Source: Flavobacterium potami (GTDB taxonomy: Bacteria; Bacteroidota; Bacteroidia; Flavobacteriales; Flavobacteriaceae). Taken from it: DNA of 64,000 nucleotides. The stretch covers positions 186,001 to 250,000 of the forward strand of contig NZ_JAINUY010000002.1 of assembly GCF_020026915.1 (NCBI RefSeq). The letters are read 5' to 3'. This document shows positions 8,088 through 17,046 of this stretch, one piece after another. The translations under genes and the position numbers were made by a program. The notes under the pieces were generated by a model that worked only from the letters and a program-made list of their open reading frames with translations, made no database searches and was not told the origin of the DNA. The stretch's first letter is position 1. Every line of letters starts with the position of its first letter.

Positions 8088-9068
8088 TTAAAGATTTGCG
8101 GCTGTTAAAGAATGCATTTTTCTGTGTACAATAAAAGGATAAATCAAGTAATAAAATGAAATTATACTTAAGGTAATCAAAATGATAAAAATACTTAACC
8201 AATTTGGCATGTCAATAGAATATCTTGTAATGAAACCTTCTAGAAAACCGGCACTTATTGTAAAAGGAAAAGTGCTCAGGAATATCTTGAAACTATTTTT
8301 AAAACCTATTTTAAAAGAATTTATTCTCGAAAAAGTTTTAGGGAAAAGAATCGAAGCTCCTAAAATAAATCCTGTTGTTGCTTCAATTACGATAGTAAAG
8401 ATTTCCATGGCTCCGTGAATCCAAATACCTCTTACGCTTTTCCAAAATACGCCATGTTCGTAAAAAAAGTATTGAAAAGAACCTAACATGATACAGTTTT
8501 GCAGAAAAATATAAAAAGTACCAATTCCGGCAAAAATTCCGTAGAAGTAACATTTGGCACCCACACTCAAATTATTGTAGGTTATACCAATAAAACTACC
8601 CCAGTTGCTGCCAGAACCATATACCGCCATTGGATTGCCTTTTTTGATATTTTCTAAAGACATATTTACATATTGGTCCCCCATAATCAATCGGGTAAAA
8701 TCCTGGTCAAAACGAGCCGAAAGAACACCAATGGCAACAGTTATAAAAAATAAAGAAAAAGCATATATTAAATATCTTCTATATTCGTAAACCAGTAAAG
8801 GAACATCAATTCTAAAGAATTCAACAAATTGGTTTTTGTCGGTACGTTTGGTCTTGTAAATTTTTTGATAAATCTGAGAAGCGAGATGATTTAAGTAAAC
8901 AACCGTTTTACTTTTAGGATAATACGTTTGGGCGTAAGATAAATCATTCATCATTTGAATGTACAAATTAGCTAATTCATCAGGATTTTTTTTAGCTTTA
9001 CCGAAAATTGCCAGCTCAAACTCGAGCCATTTTTCTTTGTTTTGTTTTATAAAAGCGATTTCTCTCAT
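8088..9068 (-). CDS. SpoIIM (stage II sporulation protein M) family membrane protein
   Basis: A 326-residue integral membrane protein. A soluble N-terminal part (1-100, MREIAFIKQNKEKWLEFELA) is followed by a SpoIIM/DUF95 domain with about six helices (YLIYAFSLFFITVAIGVLSA first, SIFIILITLSIISFYYLIY last) and the conserved loop GIWIHGAMEIFTIVIE. The organism does not sporulate. In Bacteroidota this family is a standard member of the MoxR/RDD cluster with unknown function. It is the first gene of the minus-strand operon and is divergent from the RDD gene, with a 20-base gap. Confidence 0.88.
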   Translation of the reverse strand: MREIAFIKQNKEKWLEFELAIFGKAKKNPDELANLYIQMMNDLSYAQTYYPKSKTVVYLNHLASQIYQKIYKTKRTDKNQFVEFFRIDVPLLVYEYRRYLIYAFSLFFITVAIGVLSARFDQDFTRLIMGDQYVNMSLENIKKGNPMAVYGSGSNWGSFIGITYNNLSVGAKCYFYGIFAGIGTFYIFLQNCIMLGSFQYFFYEHGVFWKSVRGIWIHGAMEIFTIVIEATTGFILGASILFPKTFSRINSFKIGFKNSFKIFLSTFPFTISAGFLEGFITRYSIDMPNWLSIFIILITLSIISFYYLIYPFIVHRKMHSLTAANL

Positions 9069-9088
9069 TGTTGGCTAAAATATAAAAT

Positions 9089-9832
9089 ATGTCAGAATTA
9101 TCTATTAATACGACACAAAATGTTAAAATAAATTTTATTGCCGCTAGTGTAGGCGAGCGATTGGGTGCATTATTTATCGATTTGTTCATAATGATCTGTT
9201 ACGCTACTGCAATTTCTATCATTGTTTTTAACTGGTTAAAACTAGGAATATTGATGGATAATCTAGATGAATGGTCGAGACGTTCTATTTTATTAATTTT
9301 ATATTCACCTCTTATTGTCTATTCTTTAGTACTCGAAAGTGTTTTTGAAGGACAGTCACTTGGCAAAAAAATCGTTAAGATTAAAGTAGTCAAAATTGAT
9401 GGATATCAGGCAAGTTTCGCGGACTATGTGGTGAGATGGTTTTTTAGAGTAATAGATTTTTTTAGCCTGTTTGGTCTTCCAGGTTTGATTGCTGTGATTA
9501 CGAGTAAAAATGCACAGCGTTTAGGCGATATGGCGGCAGGAACGGCAGTAATTACCTTAAAAAATAAAATCAATATCAGTCATACAATTTTAGAAGAAAT
9601 AGACGAATCTTATGTGCCGACTTATCCTTTGGTAATCAAGCTTTCAGATAATGATATGCGTATTATTAAAGAAACTTTCAAAAAAGCTGAAGCTAAAAAT
9701 GATCACGAAGTCATTTATAAATTGATGGCAAAAATTGAAAGTGTGACCGGTATTAAAAATCAATCGGGTAATCACAGCGATTTTATTCGAGTTATTTTAA
9801 AAGATTATAATTTCTATACACAGCATATGTAA
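9089..9832 (+). CDS. RDD-family membrane protein
   Basis: A 247-residue protein with an RDD domain. The family motif appears as GERLGALFIDLFIM (about 22-35), followed by helices near 35-52 and 68-85 (LILYSPLIVYSLVLE), the conserved GQSLGKKIVKIKVV stretch and QRLGDMAAGTAVI (about 151-163). The C-terminal 80 residues are soluble. RDD proteins are proposed transporters or envelope factors. The divergent placement beside the SpoIIM-like gene is typical of the cluster, and the 20-base intergenic gap must hold two overlapping promoters or leaders. Confidence 0.88.
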   Translation: MSELSINTTQNVKINFIAASVGERLGALFIDLFIMICYATAISIIVFNWLKLGILMDNLDEWSRRSILLILYSPLIVYSLVLESVFEGQSLGKKIVKIKVVKIDGYQASFADYVVRWFFRVIDFFSLFGLPGLIAVITSKNAQRLGDMAAGTAVITLKNKINISHTILEEIDESYVPTYPLVIKLSDNDMRIIKETFKKAEAKNDHEVIYKLMAKIESVTGIKNQSGNHSDFIRVILKDYNFYTQHM

Positions 9833-9931
9833 TCTTTTTTTTAAGGTTTTGAAAATGTTTATCGGGCTTTAATGATAATTTTTTATATTTAACTGATTAT
9901 TAATTAGTGAATTAATTTAAAAAAAAAGATC

Positions 9932-10777
9932 ATGAAAATCCTGAAGCCATTCTGTACCGCATTAATGTTGTTTATTGCTTTTTTTAGTTTCGCTCAAGGC
10001 GGAAAAAAATTGGATAAAATTATAAAAAGGGATTATCAGATTATTGAATGTACCATTTCTAAAATGTCTGATAGTACAGTAGAATATTCACTTCCTGGAG
10101 AAACGCTTCAAATTTCGATTGATGTTTCAAAAATTGCAAGAATTGATTTCGCAAGCGGAAGATCACAGACTTTTGATGTGTCTGCAAATAATACTGTTGC
10201 AGCTTCAAATCAGGTTATTAGCGCACAAGATATAAAACCTAATACCATTGCGGTACTTCCGGTTCCTTATGTCAATTCTGATAATCAGGAAGCTTCTGAA
10301 GATATGGCTAAATTTGCGCAAAACGATTTGTACAATAAGTTATTAGATAAGTCTTCAAACATATTTCCTTTAACCGTTCAGGATTTGCGAACTACAAATA
10401 GTTTACTGCACAAAGCAGGCATCGATTATAAGAATATTGATGAAACACCAATTGATGATCTCGAAAAAATATTGGGAGTTGACAATATCGTTGCTGCAAA
10501 AGTTTCTTATACAATTGGTACAACATCGACAGCAACAACTTACAATAGTGGAAACGCAAAAGTAAGCGATAACAATAAAAAAGTAACTACAAACGACGTT
10601 TCAACAACAACGGCAAATAATCAGAGTTACTACTATTACACCGTTTATTTTGATATGTATAAAAATAAAGACAAGATCTACTCTCAAACCCGTAAACCAT
10701 TTTTAGCAGTAAAAGACAGTTGGATGGAATCTGTTTCTTATTTGTTGAAGAGAAGTCCGATTTATACAAAGAAATAG
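9932..10777 (+). CDS. Secreted protein with CsgG/DUF799-like domain, function unknown
   Basis: A 281-residue exported protein (signal peptide about 1-21, ending SFAQ). Residues 25-65 form a short beta-rich domain. From about 95 (NTIAVLPVPYVN) to 200 (LGVDNIVAAKVSYTIGT) the pattern of a parallel strand with a nucleotide-independent 'fix-up' loop recalls CsgG/LpoB/DUF799 outer-membrane assembly proteins, though similarity is weak. A Ser/Thr/Asn-rich low-complexity stretch lies at about 196-235 before a final strand with aromatic runs. It stands alone between divergently grouped genes, and no partner in the window clarifies its role. Confidence 0.6.
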   Translation: MKILKPFCTALMLFIAFFSFAQGGKKLDKIIKRDYQIIECTISKMSDSTVEYSLPGETLQISIDVSKIARIDFASGRSQTFDVSANNTVAASNQVISAQDIKPNTIAVLPVPYVNSDNQEASEDMAKFAQNDLYNKLLDKSSNIFPLTVQDLRTTNSLLHKAGIDYKNIDETPIDDLEKILGVDNIVAAKVSYTIGTTSTATTYNSGNAKVSDNNKKVTTNDVSTTTANNQSYYYYTVYFDMYKNKDKIYSQTRKPFLAVKDSWMESVSYLLKRSPIYTKK

Positions 10778-10818
10778 CAAATGTTAACCTTTTAAATTGT
10801 TAAGATTATTCCTGACAA

Positions 10819-10850
10819 CTTTGTAACTTTGGCCCTTTGCATCTTTGTAA
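10819..10850. repeat. Octamer array CTTTGNAN before the TRIC-family gene
   Basis: Four 8-base units, CTTTGTAA, CTTTGGCC, CTTTGCAT and CTTTGTAA, then CTAAAAAG and the ATG at 10863. The layout matches the array at 26819-26858. Confidence 0.88.
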
Positions 10851-10862
10851 CTAAAAAGAAAA

Positions 10863-11465
10863 ATGTTTCATTTACTAGATATTATTGGGACAATGGCTTT
10901 TGCTATGTCAGGCGCATTAACGGCAATGCATAAAAAACTGGATCCGTTTGGTGTTTTTATTATTGCATTTGTAACGGCTGTAGGCGGAGGAACACTTCGC
11001 GATGTTCTTATTGGGCGAACTCCAGTAGGTTGGATGCGTGATATGCAATATGTTTACGTCATAATTTTAGGATTTTTTTTGGCTATTATTTTTAGAAAAC
11101 GATTCGACAAACTTCGAACTTCCTTGTTTTTATTTGATACCATCGGACTGGGGGTTTTTACCTTAATTGGTCTGGAAAGAGGACTTTTAACGGGGCTTCA
11201 TCCTGCAATCTGTATTGCTTTAGGTACCATGACAGCATGTTTTGGAGGCGTAATTCGGGATATTTTATGTAACGAAATTCCAAACGTTTTTAGAGAAGAA
11301 ATTTACGCAACAATTTGTATTTTGGGCGGAATCGTATTTTTTGGTTTAAGAAAATTAAATCTAGATGATGATGTTTTATATTTGGTAACTTCACTTGTTA
11401 TTATAGTAATACGTTTAATGGCAGTTAAATACAAATGGCATTTAAAAGCATTTGATCATAAATAA
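10863..11465 (+). CDS. Trimeric intracellular cation (TRIC/UPF0126) channel family protein
   Basis: A 200-residue inner-membrane protein with the duplicated three-helix layout of prokaryotic TRIC proteins (YicG/YadS group). Each half carries the glycine-rich kinked motif: AVGGGTLRDVLIGRTP (about 39-54) and ACFGGVIRDILCNEIP (about 121-136). These form the K+-permeable pore of a homotrimer. The first residues FHLLDIIGTMAFAMSGALTA fit helix 1. It lies 9 bases upstream of the acyltransferase gene, so it may be cotranscribed with the glycan cluster without being functionally part of it. Confidence 0.9.
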   Translation: MFHLLDIIGTMAFAMSGALTAMHKKLDPFGVFIIAFVTAVGGGTLRDVLIGRTPVGWMRDMQYVYVIILGFFLAIIFRKRFDKLRTSLFLFDTIGLGVFTLIGLERGLLTGLHPAICIALGTMTACFGGVIRDILCNEIPNVFREEIYATICILGGIVFFGLRKLNLDDDVLYLVTSLVIIVIRLMAVKYKWHLKAFDHK

Positions 11466-11473
11466 TTCGAAGA

Positions 11474-12415
11474 ATGTTTAACATTAGACTATACCAGCAA
11501 AACGATTATTCCATCTGGAACGATTTTATCGCACAGGCAAAAAATGCAACTTTTTTGTTTCATCGTGATTTTATCGAATATCATAAAGATCGTTTTGAAG
11601 ATTTTTCACTTTTAATTTTTGAAGACGATAAATTGCGAGCTGTTCTTCCCGCAAATAAAAAAGAAAATGTTATATATTCTCATCAAGGCTTAACGTATGG
11701 AGGTTTGGTATTTTTATCAAAATTAAAAGCAGAAAAAGTCAAATCAGTTTTGGATGAAATTTTGCTTTTTTTGAAAGAAAATCAAATTACTACCTTTTAT
11801 TATAAACCAATTCCTGATTTTTATTTAACAGAAGGCAATAAAGAAATGGAATTTTTTCTACTAAAAAAAGGTGCCGTTTTAGAACAAAAAGAAATGAACC
11901 TGGCCATTAATTTGTCGACAACTTTGAAGATTTCTAAAAGTAAAATGAAACACTTCAGAAGAATTGAAAACCTAGATTTAGATATTATAGAAGAACAAGA
12001 TTTCGAGCCATTTTGGGAAAAAGTTTTAGAACCAAGATTATTAGATAAATTTGATGTAAAACCTGTTCATACCAAAGAAGAAATAAAACTTTTACAATCT
12101 AAATTCCCTAAAAACATCAAACAATATTCTGCCTATAGAAATGACGAAATTATTGCCGGAATAACGATTTTTGAAACCAAAAATGTCATCAAATCGCAAT
12201 ATGGAGCAACTTCTAAAGCGGGAGAAGAATTTAGAGCGTTAGATTTTTTATTCATTAATCTGATTCATAAATACAAACGAAAAGGAAAGCATTTTTTTGA
12301 TATGGGAATTGTCAATTCTGATACCGAAGATTATAATTCCGGACTTTTAAAACAAAAAGAAGAATTAGGCTGTACTGTTTACAATCAGGATTTTTATAAA
12401 ATTGACATTAAATGA
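11474..12415 (+). CDS. GNAT/FemAB-like N-acyltransferase of the glycan cluster
   Basis: A 313-residue protein resembling FemAB/BcsL-type double-GNAT acyltransferases. The N-terminal half has the early segment NATFLFHRDFIEYHKDRFED (about 23-42), and the C-terminal half has the acetyl-CoA fold region (DEIIAGITIFETKN, about 223-236; RALDFLFINLIHKYKRKGKHFFDMG, about 257-281). Its stop overlaps the aminotransferase start (ATGA at 12412-12415). Because the downstream genes make a 3-amino sugar and no hexapeptide-repeat acetyltransferase is nearby, N-acylation of that amino sugar is a reasonable guess. Confidence 0.72.
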   Translation: MFNIRLYQQNDYSIWNDFIAQAKNATFLFHRDFIEYHKDRFEDFSLLIFEDDKLRAVLPANKKENVIYSHQGLTYGGLVFLSKLKAEKVKSVLDEILLFLKENQITTFYYKPIPDFYLTEGNKEMEFFLLKKGAVLEQKEMNLAINLSTTLKISKSKMKHFRRIENLDLDIIEEQDFEPFWEKVLEPRLLDKFDVKPVHTKEEIKLLQSKFPKNIKQYSAYRNDEIIAGITIFETKNVIKSQYGATSKAGEEFRALDFLFINLIHKYKRKGKHFFDMGIVNSDTEDYNSGLLKQKEELGCTVYNQDFYKIDIK

Positions 12416-13515
12416 TTTCCTTTTTAGATCTAAAAAAAATAAACGAACCGTATGAAACTGCTTTTCAGGAAAAACTGAAATTGGTTTTAACGAACGGCTG
12501 GTATATTTTAGGAAAAGAAGTAGAAACATTTGAAAAAGCATTTGCAGAATATTGCAATACAAAACATTGTATCGGAGTCGGAAACGGTTTTGATGCTTTA
12601 GTTTTGATTTTTAAAGGATATATTGAACTTGGAAAACTCAAAAAAGGTGACGAAGTTATCGTTCCGGCAAACACCTATATCGCGAGTATTTTAGCCATTT
12701 TACAAGCCGATTTAATTCCAGTTTTGGTAGAACCAAAATTAGAAACCTACAATATCGATCCCGATTTAATTCAGGAAAAAATCACTGCAAAAACAAAAGC
12801 CATTTTAGTCGTTCATTTATATGGACAAATGTGCGAAATGGATAAAATCAGTGAAATTGCGAAAAAAAATAATCTGATCGTTGTAGAAGACGCAGCACAA
12901 TCTCACGGAGCAATTAACAATCAACAATTAACAATTAACAATTTAAATTCGGCAATCGCTTACAGTTTTTATCCAGGAAAAAATTTGGGTTGTTTAGGTG
13001 ACGGCGGAGCAATAACAACAAACGATTCGGAATTGGCAAAAGTGCTTTTTTCACTTCGAAATTATGGTTCTGAAAAGAAATATCACAATGAATATATTGG
13101 CGTAAATTCAAGATTAGACGAATTGCAAGCAGGTTTCTTAAATTTAAAATTACCTAATTTGGATTCTGACAATGAAAAAAGAAGAAAGATTGCAAAACGT
13201 TATTTAGAAGAAATTAAAAACGACAAAATTATTCTGCCGTTCTGGGATATTTCAAATAATCATGTTTTTCATTTATTCGTTATTCGAACAGAAAATAGAG
13301 ATAAATTGCAGGAATATTTAACTCAAAATAATATTCAAACTGTGATTCATTATCCGATTCCACCGCATAAACAAAACGCTTTTTCAGAGTGGAATGCACT
13401 TTCATTTCCAATTACAGAAAAAATTCATAATGAAGTTTTAAGTTTGCCGATAAGTCCGGTTTTAACGGATACAGAAATTGATTTTATTATCGAAATTTTA
13501 AACCAATACAATTGA
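12412..13515 (+). CDS. DegT/DnrJ/EryC1/StrS-family sugar aminotransferase (FdtB/QdtB-like)
   Basis: A 367-residue PLP enzyme that would transfer an amino group to a keto sugar nucleotide. Family landmarks are present: start IPFLDLKK-like, GNGFDALVLI (58-67), PANTYIASILAI, VVEDAAQSHGA (PLP-contacting Asp160 and Gln163), catalytic Lys190 in SFYPGKNLG and GVNSRLDELQAGFL. Paired with the FdtA-type isomerase at 17046 it fits dTDP-3-amino-3,6-dideoxyhexose synthesis. Residues 167-178 are encoded by a tandem heptamer array (12911-12945) that replaces the usual linker. The start overlaps the upstream stop by four bases. Confidence 0.9.
   Translation: MISFLDLKKINEPYETAFQEKLKLVLTNGWYILGKEVETFEKAFAEYCNTKHCIGVGNGFDALVLIFKGYIELGKLKKGDEVIVPANTYIASILAILQADLIPVLVEPKLETYNIDPDLIQEKITAKTKAILVVHLYGQMCEMDKISEIAKKNNLIVVEDAAQSHGAINNQQLTINNLNSAIAYSFYPGKNLGCLGDGGAITTNDSELAKVLFSLRNYGSEKKYHNEYIGVNSRLDELQAGFLNLKLPNLDSDNEKRRKIAKRYLEEIKNDKIILPFWDISNNHVFHLFVIRTENRDKLQEYLTQNNIQTVIHYPIPPHKQNAFSEWNALSFPITEKIHNEVLSLPISPVLTDTEIDFIIEILNQYN
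12911..12945. repeat. Heptamer array CAATTAA inside the aminotransferase gene
   Basis: Five in-frame 7-base units: CAATTAA, CAATCAA, CAATTAA, CAATTAA, CAATTTA. They encode INNQQLTINNL in the loop before the PLP lysine. It is the same repeat family as the intergenic array at 5016-5057 and the in-gene array at 54124-54151. Confidence 0.95.
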
Positions 13516-14786
13516 ATTTCTACAAAAAAATAATTCAGACAAGCCTGTTTAAAATTACTTCTTTAAACAGTTTTAGTGTTGTTTTAAAAATCGGAATTGG
13601 TTTAATTACGTCAAAAATATTGGCGATTTTCGTTGGTCCAAGCGGAATGGCGTTGGTTGGAAATCTACGTAATTTCCTGACTTCATTGGAGAATATTTCA
13701 ACATTAGGATTTCAAAACGGAATTGTAAAGTATGCCGCCGAAAATGATAAAAACAAAGGCGAACTTCAGAAAATAGTATCGACCGTTTTTATTAGTTTGG
13801 CGACCATAGCAATTCTTTTAAGCGCAATATTATTTTTTAGGGCTTCTTTTTGGAATGAAAAAATATTTGGAAATACGACCGAATATCTAATAGTTTTTAA
13901 AGTGCTGGCCTTAGTTTTACCAACTTACGGACTTTCTATTTTTTTAATTGCTGTAATCAATGGTTTAGGAAGGTTTAAAAAAGTAATCTGGATCAATATC
14001 ATTGGAAATGTCATAGGTTTGCTAACTTCTATTTTTCTGATTTTACAATTTAAAACTGTTGGAGCTTTATTGGCAATTGTTCTCGCTCCGGCTTTACTGT
14101 TTTGCATTACTTTTTATTTGGTACAGAAAGAGATTCAGTTTCTTCAAATCATCAAATTCAGTTTGTTTGACTTTAAAATTATAAAAAACCTTTCGTCCTA
14201 TTCTTTGATGGTTTTGGTTTCTTCGGTTTTTGGACCATTTGTTTTTATGGCTATTCGAAATCATATTATTCAGAATTTAGGGATCGAACAAGCTGGGTAT
14301 TGGGAAACCATGACGCGAATTTCTACTTATTATTTACTGTTTATCAGTACGATTCTGAGTGTTTATTTCTTGCCGAAATTATCAAAAGCCCAAAATAATT
14401 CAGAAACAAAAAGCATCTTTTGGCAGTATTATAAATTTATTTTGCCCGTTTTTGTTTTAGGTCTAACGATTCTTTATTTCACAAGATTTTTTATCACCGA
14501 ATTACTGTTTACAAAAGAATTTCTGCCTGTAACCGATTTGTTTTTCTGGCAGTTTTTGGGAGATGTTTTTAAAGTCTGTGCGCTGATTTTAGGCTATCAG
14601 TTCTTTGCAAAAAAAATGACTTCTGCCTTTATAATAGCCGAATTGTTTTCGCTTTCTATTTTATATTTTGCCAGTTTGTATTTTGTGAAACTGTTTAATA
14701 TTGAGGGCGTTGTAATAGCTTACGCTTTTGATAATTTCGTTTATCTGTTGGTTTTGGCGATTTATTTTAGAAAGTACTTATTTTAG
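13512..14786 (+). CDS. Wzx-type O-antigen/polysaccharide flippase (TTG start)
   Basis: A 424-residue polytopic membrane protein of the MOP superfamily with about 12 helices and the N-terminal family signature (TSKILAIFVGPSGMALVGNLRNF, split as SKILAIFVGPSG at about 33-44 and ALVGNLRNF after it). It would flip undecaprenyl-linked glycan units across the inner membrane. The first usable codon is TTG at 13512, which overlaps the aminotransferase TGA (13513-13515). The next Met is at about residue 46, inside the conserved domain, so the TTG start with coupling is preferred. It is convergent with the next gene, with a four-base overlap. Confidence 0.85.
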   Translation: MNFYKKIIQTSLFKITSLNSFSVVLKIGIGLITSKILAIFVGPSGMALVGNLRNFLTSLENISTLGFQNGIVKYAAENDKNKGELQKIVSTVFISLATIAILLSAILFFRASFWNEKIFGNTTEYLIVFKVLALVLPTYGLSIFLIAVINGLGRFKKVIWINIIGNVIGLLTSIFLILQFKTVGALLAIVLAPALLFCITFYLVQKEIQFLQIIKFSLFDFKIIKNLSSYSLMVLVSSVFGPFVFMAIRNHIIQNLGIEQAGYWETMTRISTYYLLFISTILSVYFLPKLSKAQNNSETKSIFWQYYKFILPVFVLGLTILYFTRFFITELLFTKEFLPVTDLFFWQFLGDVFKVCALILGYQFFAKKMTSAFIIAELFSLSILYFASLYFVKLFNIEGVVIAYAFDNFVYLLVLAIYFRKYLF

Positions 14787-15919
14787 TTTTCCGTCCACTT
14801 CTGGATATATTTTTCTGCAATTTTGATATAATTATGATTTTCCTCAATAAAAGCTCGAGCACGTTTTCCGATTGCAGTAATTTCTTCAGGATTTTCAATT
14901 AAAAAAGACAATTCTTTTACGAGATAATTTACATCAGGAATCGCATTAATGCAGACTTTTTCAGAAAGATTATAATATGCTGAAAATTCATTTTCGGCGC
15001 CAGTAAAAACGACTTTTCCTTTTGCCATGGCTTCCAAAGCATTATAACCTTGATCATAAGCATAAACCATATCTAATAAAATATGAGAGCTGTTGTACAA
15101 ATTGATGTATTCAGAATAAGGAACGCTTCGAACCGTAATAATTTCAACTTTTGAACCGTATTTTGCTTCAATTATTTCTAAAGCTTTTTCAAAGTAATCA
15201 TTTCCTTTTTTAAGATAATTATCATTGTTGATGCCATGAAAAATGATGATTTTATCTGTGATTTTTAGTGGGGCAAAAGCTAATTTTTCAATATTTATTG
15301 GATTCGGAATTAAACCTAAATATTTTTTATTTCCTTGAAGCGGAAGATGATAATCAAAATCGGTGGCAATTATCCCGCGACAATTTTTATAAATAAATTG
15401 ATGCAACTTGAAGAAAGTTTTTTCTCGAAATTTTAAAACATTTCCAAAAGACATTTTGTCAATTTTATGATTTAAATAGAGAGGAAATACAGACTTAAAA
15501 TCAGGATTTTCAAAGCAATATTTCACATTCAAATAATCGTAACCACAACTCAGTAAGAATAATTTTTTGTTGTTTTTTAAAAGATGCGAGATGATTTTTT
15601 TTTCGAAATAAGGTTGGCACTCAAAACTATTTTCGTTAATCAGTTGCACCACATCAAAACCAGAAGAGTGATTTTTGTATTTTAGAAATTGGCGATACGT
15701 TAAATAAGAACTGATATCGAATCCTGAAATTTTATATATACCTACTTTGATTTTTTTGAGTAAACCCGAATCCCATTTTTTTTGAATAGGAAAATCAACA
15801 GGAAAATTTTTAAAACCGTCTTTCAGACCAATTATAGAAACTTCATGTCCTAAAGCCTTTAGACCATCTTGTAACGAATTGTGTAAATGGCTGTATTCGC
15901 CTACCAATAAAACTTTCAT
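14783..15919 (-). CDS. Glycosyltransferase, GT-B fold (family 1/4-like)
   Basis: A 378-residue cytoplasmic enzyme expected to add a sugar from a nucleotide donor to the lipid-linked glycan. The N-terminal Rossmann strand is MKVLLVGEYSHLHNSLQDGL (1-20). The donor-binding C-terminal domain has IIFHGINNDNYLKKGNDYF and the EX7E-like region YNALEAMAKGKVVFTGAENE (about 293-312). It is inserted in opposite orientation to the neighbouring flippase and glycosyltransferase genes. Sugar specificity is not deducible. Confidence 0.82.
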   Translation of the reverse strand: MKVLLVGEYSHLHNSLQDGLKALGHEVSIIGLKDGFKNFPVDFPIQKKWDSGLLKKIKVGIYKISGFDISSYLTYRQFLKYKNHSSGFDVVQLINENSFECQPYFEKKIISHLLKNNKKLFLLSCGYDYLNVKYCFENPDFKSVFPLYLNHKIDKMSFGNVLKFREKTFFKLHQFIYKNCRGIIATDFDYHLPLQGNKKYLGLIPNPINIEKLAFAPLKITDKIIIFHGINNDNYLKKGNDYFEKALEIIEAKYGSKVEIITVRSVPYSEYINLYNSSHILLDMVYAYDQGYNALEAMAKGKVVFTGAENEFSAYYNLSEKVCINAIPDVNYLVKELSFLIENPEEITAIGKRARAFIEENHNYIKIAEKYIQKWTEN

Positions 15920-15963
15920 TTATATGTATATTTGACAAATATATTTACTTTTTTTGTCAAAAC

Positions 15964-17046
15964 ATGAATAAAAAGAAAGTTGCAATTGTTTCACATTCCT
16001 TAGGTATAGGAGGAGCAGAGCGTTTTGCTGCTTTACTGACTTTTATCTTAGAAGATTCGGGTTTTGAGGTTCATTCTATAATTGTAAATAATGCAGTTGA
16101 TTATTCGTATACAGGTTCTTTATTCAACTTAGAAACAGAAAGTTCGAATTCTTTTTCTTTCTATAAAAAAATAAAAAAAGGCGTTTTACTGCGTCGTTAT
16201 TTAACTCAAAATAATATAGAAATTGTTATTGACAGTCGATCGAGAAATATATTGCTAAGAGAATTAATTACGAAGTTGATTTACCGTAATTTAAAAATCT
16301 ATTATATCGTTCATAGCTACAATTTTCAGATTTATTTCCCTTCTTCAAAGTTTTTCTCCAAACTACTTTACAAAAATGTAAAAGCTTTGATCTGCGTTTC
16401 AAAAGCGATTGAAGAGAAAGTAAAACGTCAATATGCGCTAAAAAACGTAATTACGATTTACAACCCCTTTTATCTCCTTGAAGAAGAATTAAAAAAAGAA
16501 ACTTTAGAAAAGAAAAAAGTGATTTTGTTTTTTGGAAGATTCGAAGAAAAAGTGAAAAATTTTACGTTAATGTTAGAGGCTTTTTCGCAATCAAAAATAT
16601 ACGAGAAAGGGTATCTTCTACATTTGATGGGAACAGGAAATGATATCGTTTTCATACAGCAAAAAATTAAGGATTTAAATCTGAATGATTTTGTTGTAGT
16701 TCTTCCTTTCAAACAAAACCCTTTTGATGAAGTTCGAGCAGCAAAATTTACCATTTTGACAAGTAATTTTGAAGGTTTTCCATTATCAATTATAGAATCT
16801 TTAGCTTTAGGAACGCCAGTAATTGCAGTTGATTGTAATTCTGGGCCAAGAGAAATAATCCAGAATGAATTTAATGGTTTGTTAGTCGAAAATCACAATC
16901 CGAAGGCTTTTGCAGAAGCGATGAATCGATTTGCAGATAACGATGAATTGTATCATTTTTGTAGAATGAATACTGTTGAGAGTGTAAAACATTTGTCGCT
17001 AAAAAATATCTCAGAACAATGGAAGAATCTTCTAACACATCAATAA
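15964..17046 (+). CDS. Glycosyltransferase family 4 protein
   Basis: A 360-residue GT-B glycosyltransferase. The N-terminal domain begins KVAIVSHSLGIGGAERFAALL (about 5-25), with the GGAER acceptor-side loop typical of GT4. The C-terminal domain has ILFFGRFEEKVKNF, and the donor-site EX7E motif lies in NFEGFPLSIIESLALGTPVI (about 271-290). It acts on lipid-linked intermediates at the cytoplasmic face of the inner membrane. The TAA stop overlaps the next ATG by one base (TAATG at 17044-17048), implying coupling with the FdtA-type isomerase. Confidence 0.88.
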   Translation: MNKKKVAIVSHSLGIGGAERFAALLTFILEDSGFEVHSIIVNNAVDYSYTGSLFNLETESSNSFSFYKKIKKGVLLRRYLTQNNIEIVIDSRSRNILLRELITKLIYRNLKIYYIVHSYNFQIYFPSSKFFSKLLYKNVKALICVSKAIEEKVKRQYALKNVITIYNPFYLLEEELKKETLEKKKVILFFGRFEEKVKNFTLMLEAFSQSKIYEKGYLLHLMGTGNDIVFIQQKIKDLNLNDFVVVLPFKQNPFDEVRAAKFTILTSNFEGFPLSIIESLALGTPVIAVDCNSGPREIIQNEFNGLLVENHNPKAFAEAMNRFADNDELYHFCRMNTVESVKHLSLKNISEQWKNLLTHQ

